Source: Emergomyces orientalis (taxonomy: Eukaryota; Ascomycota; Eurotiomycetes; Onygenales; Ajellomycetaceae). From it: 64,000 nt of DNA. The stretch spans positions 868,001 to 932,000 of the forward strand of contig MOWL01000088.1 of the NCBI GenBank assembly GCA_002110485.1, read 5' to 3'. Under the pieces are notes generated by a model, which did no database searches, was not told where the DNA came from, and saw nothing but the letters and a program-made list of their open reading frames with translations. Positions 1 to 11,206 of the stretch are shown here, piece by piece. Both the position numbers and the translations under genes were made by a program. Each line of letters opens with the position of its first letter. Position 1 is the stretch's first letter.

Positions 1-203
1 TTTGGTTAACTTCCATTTCACTTTGTTTAAACTGTTTTTTGTTTTTTACATTTATAATAAAGCTTTTATTCTTTTATGCTTTCTTTTCTCTTTCTTTCTC
101 TTCTTTTCTTTTTGTAACACATGCATTGTTTATCTTGTTATTATCACACACAACCTTGAGTTTATTGATTGTTGTTTTTGACTTAACAAACTGTTTAAAT
201 ATG

Positions 204-239
<36 letters not shown>

Positions 240-1025
240 CTTTTCCTGTGTTTTTGTTGTTTTTGTTTTTCAACTCTACACTCTGCTCTTTTGACTTTTT
301 ATCCACTTTCCGCCTTTTTCCGGAAGCTCTCCACGCTCAGCGTTATGTATGTTTATCCTGCTACCATTATCATTATCATTACCAATACCATTATTATTAT
401 CATTATTACACAGTATTTATTAGTACAATTTCGTGTGCACTATCACCTCTACATATAACAAACAATTTTTCATGTCTCTCAATTTTGTTTTTTTTTAATT
501 CTTCACACTTAAGTCACTCAAACTGACTTAACCTGCTTTGCGTAAATATGGACAGGTTTTATTAAAAATTCAGCACTTTTATGCTTTCACTTAGCATCTC
601 TCTTAAAGCAATATAATAAAAACAGAGGGGGAGGGGGGAGGGGTTGGGGTTGGGTTTGTAAAAGGTGAAAAAGAAAAAAGGGGGACAGAGGTCCAAAAAA
701 AAAAAAAAAAAAAAAATACAAAAACAGCCATCTACAGCAGAAAAATAGCCAGCTTTTCTACTACGAATAATCAAAGCTCATTATCATTCATTCATTCATC
801 AACCAACTAAAAAATTCCAGGAGTCACACTGTCTCATACATACTCAATAAAACAAGGTATAAGAAGCTATTCAAAAGAAAAATAATGAAAATAATAATAA
901 AAAACCAAAGAAAACAAGCCACTCATCCTCTTATAAAATAAAATAAAAAAGGCCATTAGAAGCGCCCCTTCACTTCCCCCCACCTGCCTAGGCCCTACAC
1001 GATATCATCATCATACTCCTCCCGT
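1..1025. other. gene-free stretch before the first gene
   Basis: No convincing coding sequence. The left half is T-rich on the plus strand with a CT microsatellite (about 205-236) and short ATT/ATC runs (about 364-405). The right half is A-rich with a G-rich run near 627-655 and a poly-A run near 695-716. It lies 3' of the minus-strand dsRBD gene, so part of it is probably that gene's 3' UTR. Confidence 0.6.
205..236. repeat. (CT)n microsatellite
   Basis: Uninterrupted CT dinucleotides, about 16 units, in gene-free DNA. Confidence 0.9.
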
Positions 1026-3537
1026 TTAATCTCCTCTGAATTCTTCCAACGGAATGAAATCGCACATGGTGTAGGAACCAAAAGGATTAACCCCGGCACC
1101 TTTTGGAGGGAGAGAAATCGCCCCAGAACTCTGTTGTTCTATGCCCATTCTAATTCCCAATTCCGACACACCAGCTGTAGTGGCAGCCGTAGCTGCCATT
1201 CCTTCCCACCTACGGATATTCTCCTCCATCTTCTCCTCCGGGTCCTCCCACTCCTCATCCTCCTTAACCATCTGAATCAGGTAACCAACCACCTGCGCGG
1301 CACATTTCTCCTTAGCCGTCTGCATCAAATCGACAAACTTGCTCTGCCCAATATTACCAACCCGTGCAAGGAATGGATCATTCGGGAACTGAGCCGCTGC
1401 ACTGAAAAGTGTAGCACCGCCCTCCTGCCCGTGTAGCGGATCTATTTCATATTCTGGCGGCTCTATGGATAAAAGAGAGCATATCTCTTTAAAATACAAT
1501 GCAAACGGAGACAAGAGCTACCAGGAATCGCCCGTTGAGGACGAGCCGGTGGCAGACACATTGTAGAAATGAAGTCAGCAGGGGGATTTTTGATCATGAT
1601 CCAAACAATTCTCAAGGTTGGCGGGGCGGGCATGGAGGAGGTACAAGGGCTTGGGAGAAATATTACTTTCAACACGCTCGCACGGATTCCAATATTGTTT
1701 CGTCATCAAGTCAAGGTCCCTAGATGATATTTTTTGGCTTTTCGTCTCTGAAGACGGGGTTTCTACAGTTGGCAAGCGCCGATTCTTCGTAGGAATTGGG
1801 AACAAATTGGCATTCTCTCCTCTTGCCTTCTTTTTGCCCTTTCTAGGCTTTTTGCCCGCCTCCCTTGCTGGCCCAGGTGGCAGTAAAAGTGCCCTGGGTG
1901 CAGTTGGCACAATTGATACCCCAGTGGACACACCTGGGTCACCAGACAATACTCGGTTTCTTCCCGCATGTCGTTTCCGCATTGCTTCAGTAATCTGTTT
2001 TTTCAAGTTAGTAATAAAGCGGGGGAAAAATGACCCAAATAGAAAACTATAGTTCTTCCCTGTGATTGAATTGATGATTTCTGAGCGCGAGTGGTTGCAG
2101 GTTCGTTATCGACTCTGGGGGTAAGTGAACCACCAGCAAAGCCAACCCCTCGACAGAGTGACATAACTTCAGGGTCGGTGAGTAAAAGACTATAAAGAGC
2201 AGCATGAGCAGAGGCATGTATGGCCTCCGTTGCACTCTTATAGAATTTATTGGCCCCAAAGTAAGAAGTCCCTTCAACATCCACTTCATACCGGAATCCA
2301 TTATCATGCGCATATTTTGTATAGGTGGGACGAGTCAGTTTGTTCTGCTCGCAATATTCTACGTGTAGATACAACTCTGTTAGCATTCGTGCCTATCAAC
2401 GCAGGCTCCAACTTCCCCAAGACAAGTGGGAAATCACGAAAAACGGGGCAGATACCACATACCCTGAAGCAAGGCAGTCCAAATCCACGCCCCAATGGCT
2501 ACCTGTACCCCCGGAAGCTCAGGCAAAGTCCAACCAGAATACTTCTCCTTCAAGCCCTCCAGAGCAGCACGGCACGTCTCGCCCTTAGCAACAAATTTAT
2601 CCTCAAAGGCCCCATCCCTGGAAACCGTCGCGCCCCAGTACATGAGAAATGCTCTCCAGTTACCCTCATCAGTTCTCACATAGCTGAAATTCGGACGAAG
2701 ACTAGTCACCACAGAAAGAATGCCAAAGTAAAAGATAGCCACGTTAAGGCCAATGGACTCAACGTCCAAATTGCCAAATTTGTGTTTCCGAGGCTGCTCA
2801 ATGGCCGCTGCGGCGGCAGCAGCAGCCAGCACATCATCAACATTGTCCATCCCTCCCCCAGAATCAGAGGGACTACCGCTTTTGCAATCAGCGCTGCTCC
2901 TGAACGTCCCAACAATACCCTTATGGTCTTGGGATGCATGTGGCTGGGGATACAGCGGTAGCATTGGTGTTGTTGCAGAAGCAATTGTCTCCGTACCTCT
3001 ATTGTTCCCAAAAGCCCTCACGCCAGTCATAGAAAACGGCTGCGCTGAAGTATGCCCGCCAAACCCAGTACTTGCATTTGGCAAACCAGATCTGGCTGCC
3101 ATACTAGCAACCCCAAACTCTACTAGTGGTGAATAGGTTGCAGATCTTACATTTCCTTGGCCACCACTCCACCCATCAAAGCCAAAGATCTGTTTTGGCC
3201 GGAGAGGGGGTGCTGACGCTCGTGAAATAACAAAAGGGATAACTGACCGTGTTCCTGAGCTAGGAGACATCGAGTTCGAGGTAGGAGGCTGTGGGGGATT
3301 GTTCATTTTGCGGGATGGCACACAAGGTTGAGTTGGGGAAAGGGATTCGAGAAAATTATCCATACTGGAACCCTTTTCTGGAGCTTGATCTCGGTTGCTG
3401 GCCACTGAAACCAGTGATGCATTTTCGGGGGGACCATAAATTCCATTGTTGACATCTTGTTTGGGGACGTTGTCTGGGTAATCATTGTTCTGGATATTGA
3501 TCAGACTGCCTTGAGGGGGGCCGTATTGGGGATCCAT
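1026..3537 (-). CDS. tandem dsRBD-like protein (function unknown)
   Basis: Four exons give 728 aa: 3537-2509, 2392-2048, 1994-1674, 1517-1026. The first 240 or so residues are Ser/Pro/Gly-rich low complexity with an eight-Ala run. Residues from about 275 read as a fold rich in YVRTDEGNW-type strands, and exon 2 opens with a segment like a double-stranded-RNA-binding domain (Lys/Tyr-rich strands then ATEAIHASAHAALYSLL helix). The last exon carries a second related module (SPFALYFKEICSLL through CAAQVVGYLIQMVKED). A basic KKPRKGKKKAR stretch lies between. Introns 1 and 2 keep phase 0; intron 3 (1518-1673) uses a weak GTTGAA donor and is the least certain part. Start chosen at MDPQYG; an upstream in-frame ATG exists. 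Double-stranded RNA or RNA binding is inferred from domain shape only. Confidence 0.6.
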
Positions 3538-4208
3538 GATAGGGACTGAAATTGAGCAAGAAACTAAACTCTGCATCAGACAATGCAATTGAAGGTATCA
3601 AAACGAGAAGAATACGTCAAAGTGCCAATGCTTTTATTCAGGAACAGTGATAACGTGAATTTGGAGAGAGAAGAAAGAGAAATGGTGACTGAATCTCCCA
3701 GGTATAATTCTGGTGAAGCAGCACTGAAATGAGAATACCAAATTTCACCTTCAACAGCAGCACAAGCAAGAGATTAAAATCGTGGTAGAGACCAAAGAAG
3801 TCAGCTAGAACGCTGCAGCTCTTTATGTTAATCCAGGAACCAATATTCCCTGCTAGGCATTCCCTGGGAAATAATAACAATACAATATCGAGACATCCTG
3901 ATATGCATGGAAAGAAGAATCCATATATCTGGGAATTGCTCGGGAAAAGAACGGTCCACTGGAAAGAAGTTTCCATTATTCTCTCGAAGGTAAATAAAAC
4001 ATAAAAACATATAGCAGGAAGGCGCAGGTAAAGGTAGAAAAATAGGAGTCTTTTCAGTAGAGAGGTGTCTGTCTCTACTACCCGGATTATAGTAGAATAA
4101 CAAAATAAACCCCCAAAACTACTAGGAAAGACAACGCCCACATTACAACCCCACAAGTGCAAGAAGCCTGGTCCGTTGTATATCTGCAGATGCTACTTTC
4201 ATTTTTCA
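3538..4208. other. gene-free 5' region of the dsRBD gene
   Basis: Upstream of the dsRBD protein start. The open frames here are T-rich accidental frames on the minus strand. Nothing else seen. Confidence 0.5.
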
Positions 4209-4502
4209 ATGAAGATATGTTCCGCGAAACGCTTGAACCGGGCAATAAGAACTAAAAACCGAACAAGAAAACAAGAGGACAGAATGAAGAACAAGGGACA
4301 ACGAGAAGAGGTAGCAAATCTGGACTCTGCTATTCGCTCCATACCTCAGAGTGGTCCTTTCGCTTTTAAGTATGCTTCTGATATTGAGGAGGCTCAGGGT
4401 GATGCTATATCAGTTAATCAATATATCCCACCAGCCGGTAATCTAAAATTGCCTGTTTGGCCCGGTGAAGCTCCAAGCGTTTCCGATACTGATGACAACT
4501 GA
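4209..4502 (+). CDS. possible small hypothetical protein
   Basis: An open frame of 97 aa (start 4209; a second in-frame ATG at 4284 would give 72 aa). The N-terminal third is Lys/Arg-rich. The C-terminal part (PFAFKYASDIEEAQGDA, then IPPAGNLKLPVWPGEAP and an acidic end) has protein-like composition and ends 25 bases before the stop of the convergent gene. It could be the last exon of a longer transcript. No family recognised; it could also be chance. Confidence 0.3.
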   Translation: MKICSAKRLNRAIRTKNRTRKQEDRMKNKGQREEVANLDSAIRSIPQSGPFAFKYASDIEEAQGDAISVNQYIPPAGNLKLPVWPGEAPSVSDTDDN

Positions 4503-4527
4503 CAATTTCAATCCCAACTTTAACCGT

Positions 4528-5920
4528 TTACTCTGATCCTTCTACTTCCCGTCTTGTGGCTGTGATCCTTGTTCTTGCTTCTAGGGCTTCTTCGAGTGCC
4601 GACCGAGGGCTCACATCCTCTGCCCCCAAGCGAGACATTTTCTTCGTAGGTGAAGGGCTACCAGAGTCGTTGTCTTCTGCAATTTCCACTGGATTTGATG
4701 CGTCCAATCTTTTGCGCTTCGACTCAGCGGATGCCGTGATATTACTCTTCGACCTTCTGACAGTTTTCGCACTACTCGTGACTATTTTGCTATAGCCATG
4801 ACGTGGTGTGTCTGCCTCACTCCCAGTGCCCTCCTTCTTCCCTTTCACTCTGGGGTTTGGGCTGAGCAGGTTGGTCGGAAGTGGTGCGTTTTCGCCCCCA
4901 AGGCCTTCATCGCTATCTGATCGGGCACTTGACCCTGAGACGGCCCGCATCCCCGGTTGGGACAGTTCCTTCAGAGCCCCAGGGCGGCTTGGGTGTTTAG
5001 AATGCGACCGCCGAACTCGACTTTCTGCAGCTACAGCAGCAGATCCCCTGGACGCAATGGCAGGAACAGAAGATGGCGTGTTTGTGGGTGCATGGGTACC
5101 GCTGGTCAATTTCCCGGGGCTCAGTGCTTCGATCAGTTGGTTATACTGTTCATCATCGATCGGCGCAGTAGCACTAGGCTGTTTACTGTGCTGTACGAAA
5201 CTGATGCCTGTCATGTTGGATATGGCTCGACTACTATTTGAGCTTGATGCAGTGTAGTCTGGCATTGGCACATCGTCTAATGTTGAGCGGGAACGTCGGC
5301 TGAAGCCCGGTTCCCTGAAGGGGTCAAGGAAAGGATGGTGGATTACAGGTTTCAGAGGCCATCTGCAATCCCTCTCTGGAAATGCGGGCCGTGCCCAAGA
5401 CGTCTGAGAGGTAGGATAAAGACGGTGGGGCCAGGTAGTATATTGCGAAGAACGGCTAGTATCCGAGATGCCAATTTCACGAGGTTCTGGGCGTGTTGGA
5501 GAGTGAGAGTGTGCATCTTCGTCTTCCCTAATACTACCATAGTCGAACCCAAGGTTGTATTTAAAACTGGGACGTGAGGCTTGATGCCACATTCCCGGGT
5601 TTGGCCAGGCTATATTCGAACCTTCCAAAATATCTGCGGTGCGATGATGAGCTTCGGTCAAGCCGTAGGGGCTAGGTACAGGGTGTGAGGCGCGACTTAC
5701 CCAGTGGAGCATGTTGGAAAGAGAAGAAAACGAGATCCCTAACTCTCTCGAATGGTGGGCTTCGATTAGGCCGAGAAAATCCTTCCGCAACGATGACTTT
5801 GATGCGGCCAAACTCCTCCCCAGCTTCCCAATGGCTCTGTTGGAGCATCTCTTCATGGAATGCCGGGAAATGTAAACTGTCCTGGTCGCCATTTTTGTCA
5901 ATATCTGGTACAGAAATCAT
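4528..5920 (-). CDS. serine-rich hypothetical protein, 441 aa
   Basis: Two exons: 5920-5701 and 5633-4528. The 67-nt intron has a perfect GTAAGT donor and a CGCAG acceptor, and both exons join in phase 1, giving 442 codons including stop. A competing single-exon frame (ATG about 5892) overlaps the first exon, but the spliced model starts at an ATG at 5920 (MISVPDIDKNGDQD) and keeps a well-mixed composition. The N-terminal 75 residues look folded (EEFGRIKVIVAEGFSRPNR); the rest is Ser/Pro/Arg-rich and probably disordered, with basic KKEG and KRKRLD clusters near the C-terminus suggesting a nuclear protein. I do not recognise a family. The nuclear location is inference. Confidence 0.7.
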
Positions 5921-6041
5921 GTAGTCGTTAGCAAAGCTTCAAAAATCACTTCATTTAGTATTTATTCGCTTACGAGAGCTAGAATCTAGAACTTGCTGTT
6001 AGTAAAAGATTAGAAGAAGAAAGAAAAAACACAAATATGTG

Positions 6042-6657
6042 TTACGGGATATATAACATGCCAATAACTTGAGGCCAGCCAGTCCTTTGGTTGGTCAGGC
6101 TCCCACTTCAGAAAAAATAGATACAAATTAGCACAAGGCGTTTGACGTCTGCAGCGTCGTTTATTTCACGATTTTTTTTTTTTTTTTGGGACGTACGCAA
6201 TAAAGATTCCATCAATAAAAACCCGCATCTCAAACACAACAGAGTCATCCGGCTGCATCAAACCTTCCATCATCCTCGTAGGAGCCGGTTTTCTCCAGCT
6301 ATGAATAGATACCCTAAACGGGCTGTTGTGAGACATGCTCGGGACAAAAGTCGTCAAGATAGGAGTGTAGCCAAAGATTCCCTGGGCATAATTTGGCTGC
6401 GGAATGTTGGAGGAAGGATGAGCTAGAGAATCGATATGCATGTAGGGAGATTCTATAGAAACGTTTCCCTCGAAAAATCTGCTCAGCTTTTGTTTGGCCC
6501 CCATATGTAACGCGTGGTAAAGATAAGAGCAGATAGATAAAGAAGAGAACTGTAACTAACCACTATCCCTGGTCACAAAACATTGGGTCTTGAATTCCTG
6601 AATCGGCACTTTCGAGCCCTCAGGGAAAAGGAGGACGTCCCAGTTCTCGAACCGCAT
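6042..6657 (-). CDS. conserved fungal protein of unknown function, 138 aa
   Basis: Three exons: 6657-6561, 6452-6197, 6105-6042. The protein starts MRFENWDVLLFPEGSKVPIQ, followed by QEFKTQCFVTRDSESPY across the first junction, PFRVSIHSW in the middle and WPQVIGMLYIP at the end. I recognise this as the pattern of a small single-domain fungal protein with an N-terminal MRF-NWDVLLFPE signature, but know no function. Intron 2 (6106-6196) has a GTACGT donor, a GTGCTAATT branch point and a TTCTGAAG acceptor, and carries a 16-base A run just after the donor. Reading through it would end the protein at 6166 in a lysine run, so the spliced form is preferred. Phases are 1 and 2 at the two junctions and the total closes at 139 codons. 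Confidence 0.75.
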
Positions 6658-7232
6658 GGTTAGAAGCTTTAAACAATATGCTCAACCGATCTCTCTTTCT
6701 TCATGGATGGAGAGGAATGAGTATTAAACCGCCAGACAAAAGATGACGCAACAGACGTTTGGCAAACCAGACCACTACCAAGGAGCAGAGAACGAAAGGC
6801 TTTGCTAGGCTCCTATCCTTGAAAATGGGATAGTAGTAATTGATGAGACGATGTGGTAGATGGATGGAATGGATGGATGAGGAAGAGAAGAGGCAAACCA
6901 GTAAACAAAGCAAATGACTCCATTCTTATATGGATGCGGAAGTCCATATGTCGGTGCAGGCAGGAGGAACGCAGCCTCTTCGTGGAGTGTCGACTAGGCT
7001 GTTCCTGCCAAAATACCGGGTTGTTCCTCTGTCCATAACCTACCTATCCAGGCAAGTCACTCAGCAGTTGCGCCCCTTAACGGAATGCTGGGGAAAGCGC
7101 CGGCTGGCTTCTTCGCAGCTGTATATCCAAAGCAATGGATATTTAACTAGACCATGCGAATGATCCAACAATATCTCCTTTTTGCGCCTATGTTTGAACA
7201 TTGGACACAAGGAACCAACCACCTGAGACCCA

Positions 7233-7256
7233 ATATATATATATATATATATATAT
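7233..7256. repeat. (TA)n microsatellite
   Basis: Twelve TA units in gene-free DNA. Confidence 0.85.
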
Positions 7257-7825
7257 GTCCCACGCACTGTCCATTATTACAACCTCAAGCATAACCTAAG
7301 CTGTTATTATGTATCCAATGAAAAGCCGCCAAGTTAGCTGTGCTCAATCAGATTGGATCGATTCTTCTACTCTGAGTACCTACGCGGCCATAAGCTGGAA
7401 GGGGTTAAGGTGACCTAATTGACAATAACAGGTCATTCACACAGTACCAGCTTCCCAATTAAACTCCTACATCAGCCAGACTGTCATTTGTTTCGCTAGC
7501 AGGAAGGGAGAGAGAGAGGCTCCATTCATGCTCCCCTCTTAACGGGAGATCTAGTGCGTCAAAGGTATTACGACGGGTGGTCAAATGAGGAAATTAGTTA
7601 TGGCTTATGTAACTAACTTGCCCCCGTCCTCCATTTCTTCACTCCCAAACCATCGTTTCAAATATTTTGAAACAAAATGCTCCCAGAGAATTGAAGATGT
7701 TCAATATCAAAGAATTTCCCCAATTCAAATAGCTAAATCATCCAGTAACCTGATTCCGTTAATCCATTTTTATTTATTTAAACATATGTCAGAATACACC
7801 AGACAGAAAACCGGAAACTCTTATG

Positions 7826-7826
<1 letters not shown>

Positions 7827-7866
<40 letters not shown>
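7827..7866. repeat. (AGC)n trinucleotide repeat
   Basis: Thirteen perfect AGC units. The frame around it lacks other support as a gene. Confidence 0.85.
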
Positions 7867-7868
<2 letters not shown>

Positions 7869-7997
7869 GAGCAAGAATTTGAAAAGAGAGAAAGGGAAAA
7901 AAGGAATTAATAAACACAGTGCCACTCTGAAATTCTGACATTCTAACATTCAGCATTCAAACATTTGTTACCATGCATAAAAGGGTACGTACATGTA

Positions 7998-8552
7998 CAT
8001 ACAGACAGACAGACGGGTACACATATTCATGATCATTCCACCTCATGCCCCCAGAAGAGAAAATACCAAAGGGGAAAAGAGAGAAAGAAAAAAGAAACCC
8101 TCGCAACGCGAAATTAACCAAGTAAAAGAAAAATCCAGCGGAAGGGAAGACAAGACTTCAAAAAAGTAATTTCAATTTCACGGCCCTTTTTCCAAGGAAT
8201 ATTCATCCATCCGTCCGTCTGTCCGTTCAAGGCCAAAAAAACAACTTCACCAAGTAAAGTCAGCAGGGCAGGGGGCACATGTACCTGGGTGGGTAAGTTA
8301 AGCAGCAAGGCAAGGCAAGGCAAGGCAGAGGAGCAGTGGTTGTAAGGTTCTTGTTTTTTCGAAAAAAGCAATACCGCAAAACGCAAAACAAACTTTGTAC
8401 ATGTACATGTACAGTACGTACATACATGCCCTGTAGCTATATACACATAACATGTACATAAGTGCAACAAGAAAAGAAAAGAAAACATAAGTTGCTTTCT
8501 TGCAAACGCGCGTCCCCGTACAAGTACACGTACACGTACATGTACATGTATA
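7998..8552. repeat. cluster of short tandem repeats with GTAC palindromes
   Basis: Within about 550 bases: CAGA repeats (about 7998-8014), CATCCATCCGTCCGTCTGTCC (about 8205-8225), four GGCAA units (about 8307-8326), and two blocks of alternating GTACAT/GTACGT palindromic units (about 8396-8425 and 8518-8552). Confidence 0.7.
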
Positions 8553-9578
8553 TACTCAACTCAACATATAGCTAGAACGAGACAATACCCAGACAGACAG
8601 ATACCTGGTGAAAAGAGAGGCAAAAGCCTTTAAAAAAATATATAAAAAGTAAAATAAACAAAACCAATGGCAATGTAGAGTTGAGAGAGAAACAGTATGC
8701 GAGTGAGATGCAAAAATAAATAAAATAAAGAAGAAAGGGGCCGGGGGAGAGTGAAAAGCTAAGAAAAAACCAGGCCGCTTTGCTAAACAAAAGGTTGTGT
8801 GTTTTCATCTTAAAAATTATCTTTTCTGAAAAGGAAAAAAAAAAGGTTTCTCATTTCGCGTCAAATTGATTGAAGGAAGAAAAAGAGGAAGAGGAAGTAA
8901 ATAAAATTTTAAACCACGCTTGGAAAGAAGGTGAAATATAATGACATGAAACATTTCAAATTAGAGCAAGTTACAGAAGAAGAAAAAAAGGAAAGAGTGG
9001 GGAAGAGAATGAGGAGAAAGGATCAACAACTTTGGAATTTTCGGAAAGTAAAACAGAAATAAAGAGCTGGTAGTTGTAGAAACCATTCTTCTCATAAAAT
9101 TGAAAAGGGGGGGGGGGGGTAATAGTTTGGATTTTTGAAGAAAAAAGACAAAGAAATAGAAGCAGAGAAGTCAAATAAAATGAAGGGTCTTTCAAAGGGC
9201 AAGACATAAAATAGCCGCTCATGATAAAATGAAAAAAGCAAGAATATGCCTAGCACTTTAATAGTAGAACAGTAGAGTAGGTAGGTAGGTCAAAGTGAGG
9301 TTAGAATAAGATTAAAAAAAAAAAGACAAAAGAAAACACACAAAAGGCATTTTGAGGAAATCACACTCATCAAGAGCTTTAAAGAGTAGATAACATGAGT
9401 CTTTGGAAAATAATTCAAGAGGAGTTTTGTGAGACGAAAAGAAAGAAGAAAAAAAACAACAAAAAGTTGACCAGTGGTTTTTCTTTTTTGATACACGCGA
9501 GAACCAAGACCAAGACCCATCTTTTAAAAAGAACACAAAAAAACTCCTGCTGGTGCTTTCACGAAGAAAGGAACGCGT

Positions 9579-11206
9579 TTACTGCTAGCAGGTTACAGGG
9601 TCATTAGTAAGGAAGATTCCTTTCGTCAAGACGAGTTTGAACGTTAAAAGAGAATGGGGGGAATATAACATTAAGGGGGCAATTTAGCAACGACGTACCT
9701 TCATTGGTGCAAAGCCACCGCCATACGAGTGGGAAGGTGGCATACCCATGGAGGGATACATGGGTGGTGGAGGGGCTGGGCGGTAAGGCGTTCCAGCGGG
9801 CCCAGAATTGTTTTGAGAACGACCCCAGCTAAGCCTGACACGCGAGTTTCCAATTGGATATCCTTGCATCTGGTTGATGGCCATCTCGGCAGCGTGGCGC
9901 TGGACAAACTGGACAAAACCGCAACCCTTTCCTGGGGGAATCTTGACGTAGGTGATCTCGCCGAAGCCCTGGAAGAAGGAACGAAGCTCATCCTCGGTAA
10001 CGTAACCGGAAAGTCCACCAACGAACACGGTGGTGTTGTTGGGATCTGTGAATTGGTTCATTGGCTGAGGAGCACCGTAGTATCCCATTGGAGGGCCACC
10101 CATGGGAGGGTACATACCAGCGGGGCCAGCTCCAGGCATACCCATTGCGCCAGGTCCAGCGCCAGGGCCCTTGTTCTTGGGAGTAGCGGTAGAAATACGC
10201 ATGGGGCGGTTGCCACAGTAAACACCTTGCATCTCAGTAAGTGCTCGCTGCTGGTCGGTCTCATCAGAGAAGCGCACGAATCCATAGCCGCGCGACATGC
10301 CGCTAATTGGATCCGTCATAATCTTAGCCGATTTGCAAGATGGGAAACGGCTTTGGAAGAGCGAAACCAGGACGTATTCGTTAACCTCGGGACCAAGGTC
10401 ACCAACAAAGATGGAGAACTCAGGACCACGCTCCTCACGACTAGGGAAAAGCGAGTCAGTAATGTGGATCACGGTACAGGGAGTTGCGCCACAATTGGTA
10501 AGTGCACATACCTGCGATCGGCCAGACCACCACCAGAAGCCCAGTTGAGCTTGAAGGTACGAGAGGTGTTGGGGATGGGAGTTCCGCTCAGGGTCAGAGC
10601 TTTAGCTGCGGCAGCTGGGGTAGAAAAATCAACGAAGCAGTACCCAGCGTTACTTCTAGGGGCATCAGTGTCAGAGCGCGATTATGTATATATATATATA
10701 TATATTTTTACTATTACCATCGAAAAGGCATGGGGAGGAATGGAGAACGATTAAAAAGAAAACTCAGCAGTAGCGAAGCGCCACGTACCCAGAGAATTTG
10801 TCGCGGATCATCTTGACGTTGACCTGCTCACCCATCTGGAACCACAGGTTGCGGATGAAGTTCTCATCAATCCAGGGCTCAAGCTCACCCATCCTAATCG
10901 GAAAAAAAAAGTCAGTATACATTCGGAAAAACTTTATATCGCGTGGCATTGACATTGCGCGACAGTAATATAACACGCGCAAATTAAGCTCAATACAACA
11001 TACCAGAGAGTGGTTTTAGCCTCACCACCCTGCTGAGCAGAGCCGGACGAAGGCTCACCGGATGCAGGGCCCTGGAAGGGAGCAGGAGAAGGATCCGACT
11101 GTCCAGCCATGGCAGAGTCCGCGGTCGCAGGAGCGCCAGTTCCGGCAGCAGCAGAGTCGGCAGCGCCGTGCTGATTTTGGAAAGTTTCGAAGTTTTGGAA
11201 CGACAT
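9579..11206 (-). CDS. Csx1/Nam8-type triple-RRM mRNA-binding protein
   Basis: Five exons: 11206-11004, 10893-10789, 10655-10512, 10440-9699, 9584-9579, giving 399 aa. A Gln/Ala/Ser-rich N-terminus (1-65) is followed by RRM1 (LWMGELEPWIDENFIRNLW ... NAGYCFVDFST), RRM2 (FSIFVGDLGPEVNEYVL ... RGYGFVRFSDE), a Gly/Pro/Met-rich linker and RRM3 (TVFVGGLSGYVTEDELRSFF ... GCGFVQFVQRHAAEMAI). RNP1 and RNP2 motifs are intact. Proteins of this family bind U-rich mRNA and regulate stability or splicing (family knowledge). The final intron (9585-9698) has a GTACGT donor, a TACTAAT branch point and a GCTAG acceptor, adding only Gln before the stop; if it is retained the protein ends VRRC at 9684 (402 aa). 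Intron 2 contains a TA repeat. Confidence 0.9.
10686..10706. repeat. (TA)n microsatellite inside an intron
   Basis: About ten TA units in intron 2 of the Csx1-like gene. Confidence 0.85.

Larger units (their letters stand above)
6658..9578. other. gene-free 2.9 kb downstream of the Csx1-like gene
   Basis: No supported gene. It contains TA repeats (7233-7256), an AGC run (about 7827-7866) that makes a poly-Ser stretch in an otherwise unconvincing frame, clustered short repeats at 7.98-8.56 kb, a G run (about 9109-9118), and long A/G-rich plus-strand tracts from about 8.0 kb onward. Part may be the 3' UTR of the minus-strand Csx1-like gene. Confidence 0.55.

Noticed and set aside
5702..5901. 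Single-exon start MATRTVYISRH for the 441-aa serine-rich protein
   Set aside because: The overlapping frame with a perfect GTAAGT donor, matching phase and a better start is preferred; the two cannot both be coding.
7585..7938. 117-codon frame with poly-Ser
   Set aside because: The Ser run comes from the AGC repeat; the remaining sequence has no recognisable features.
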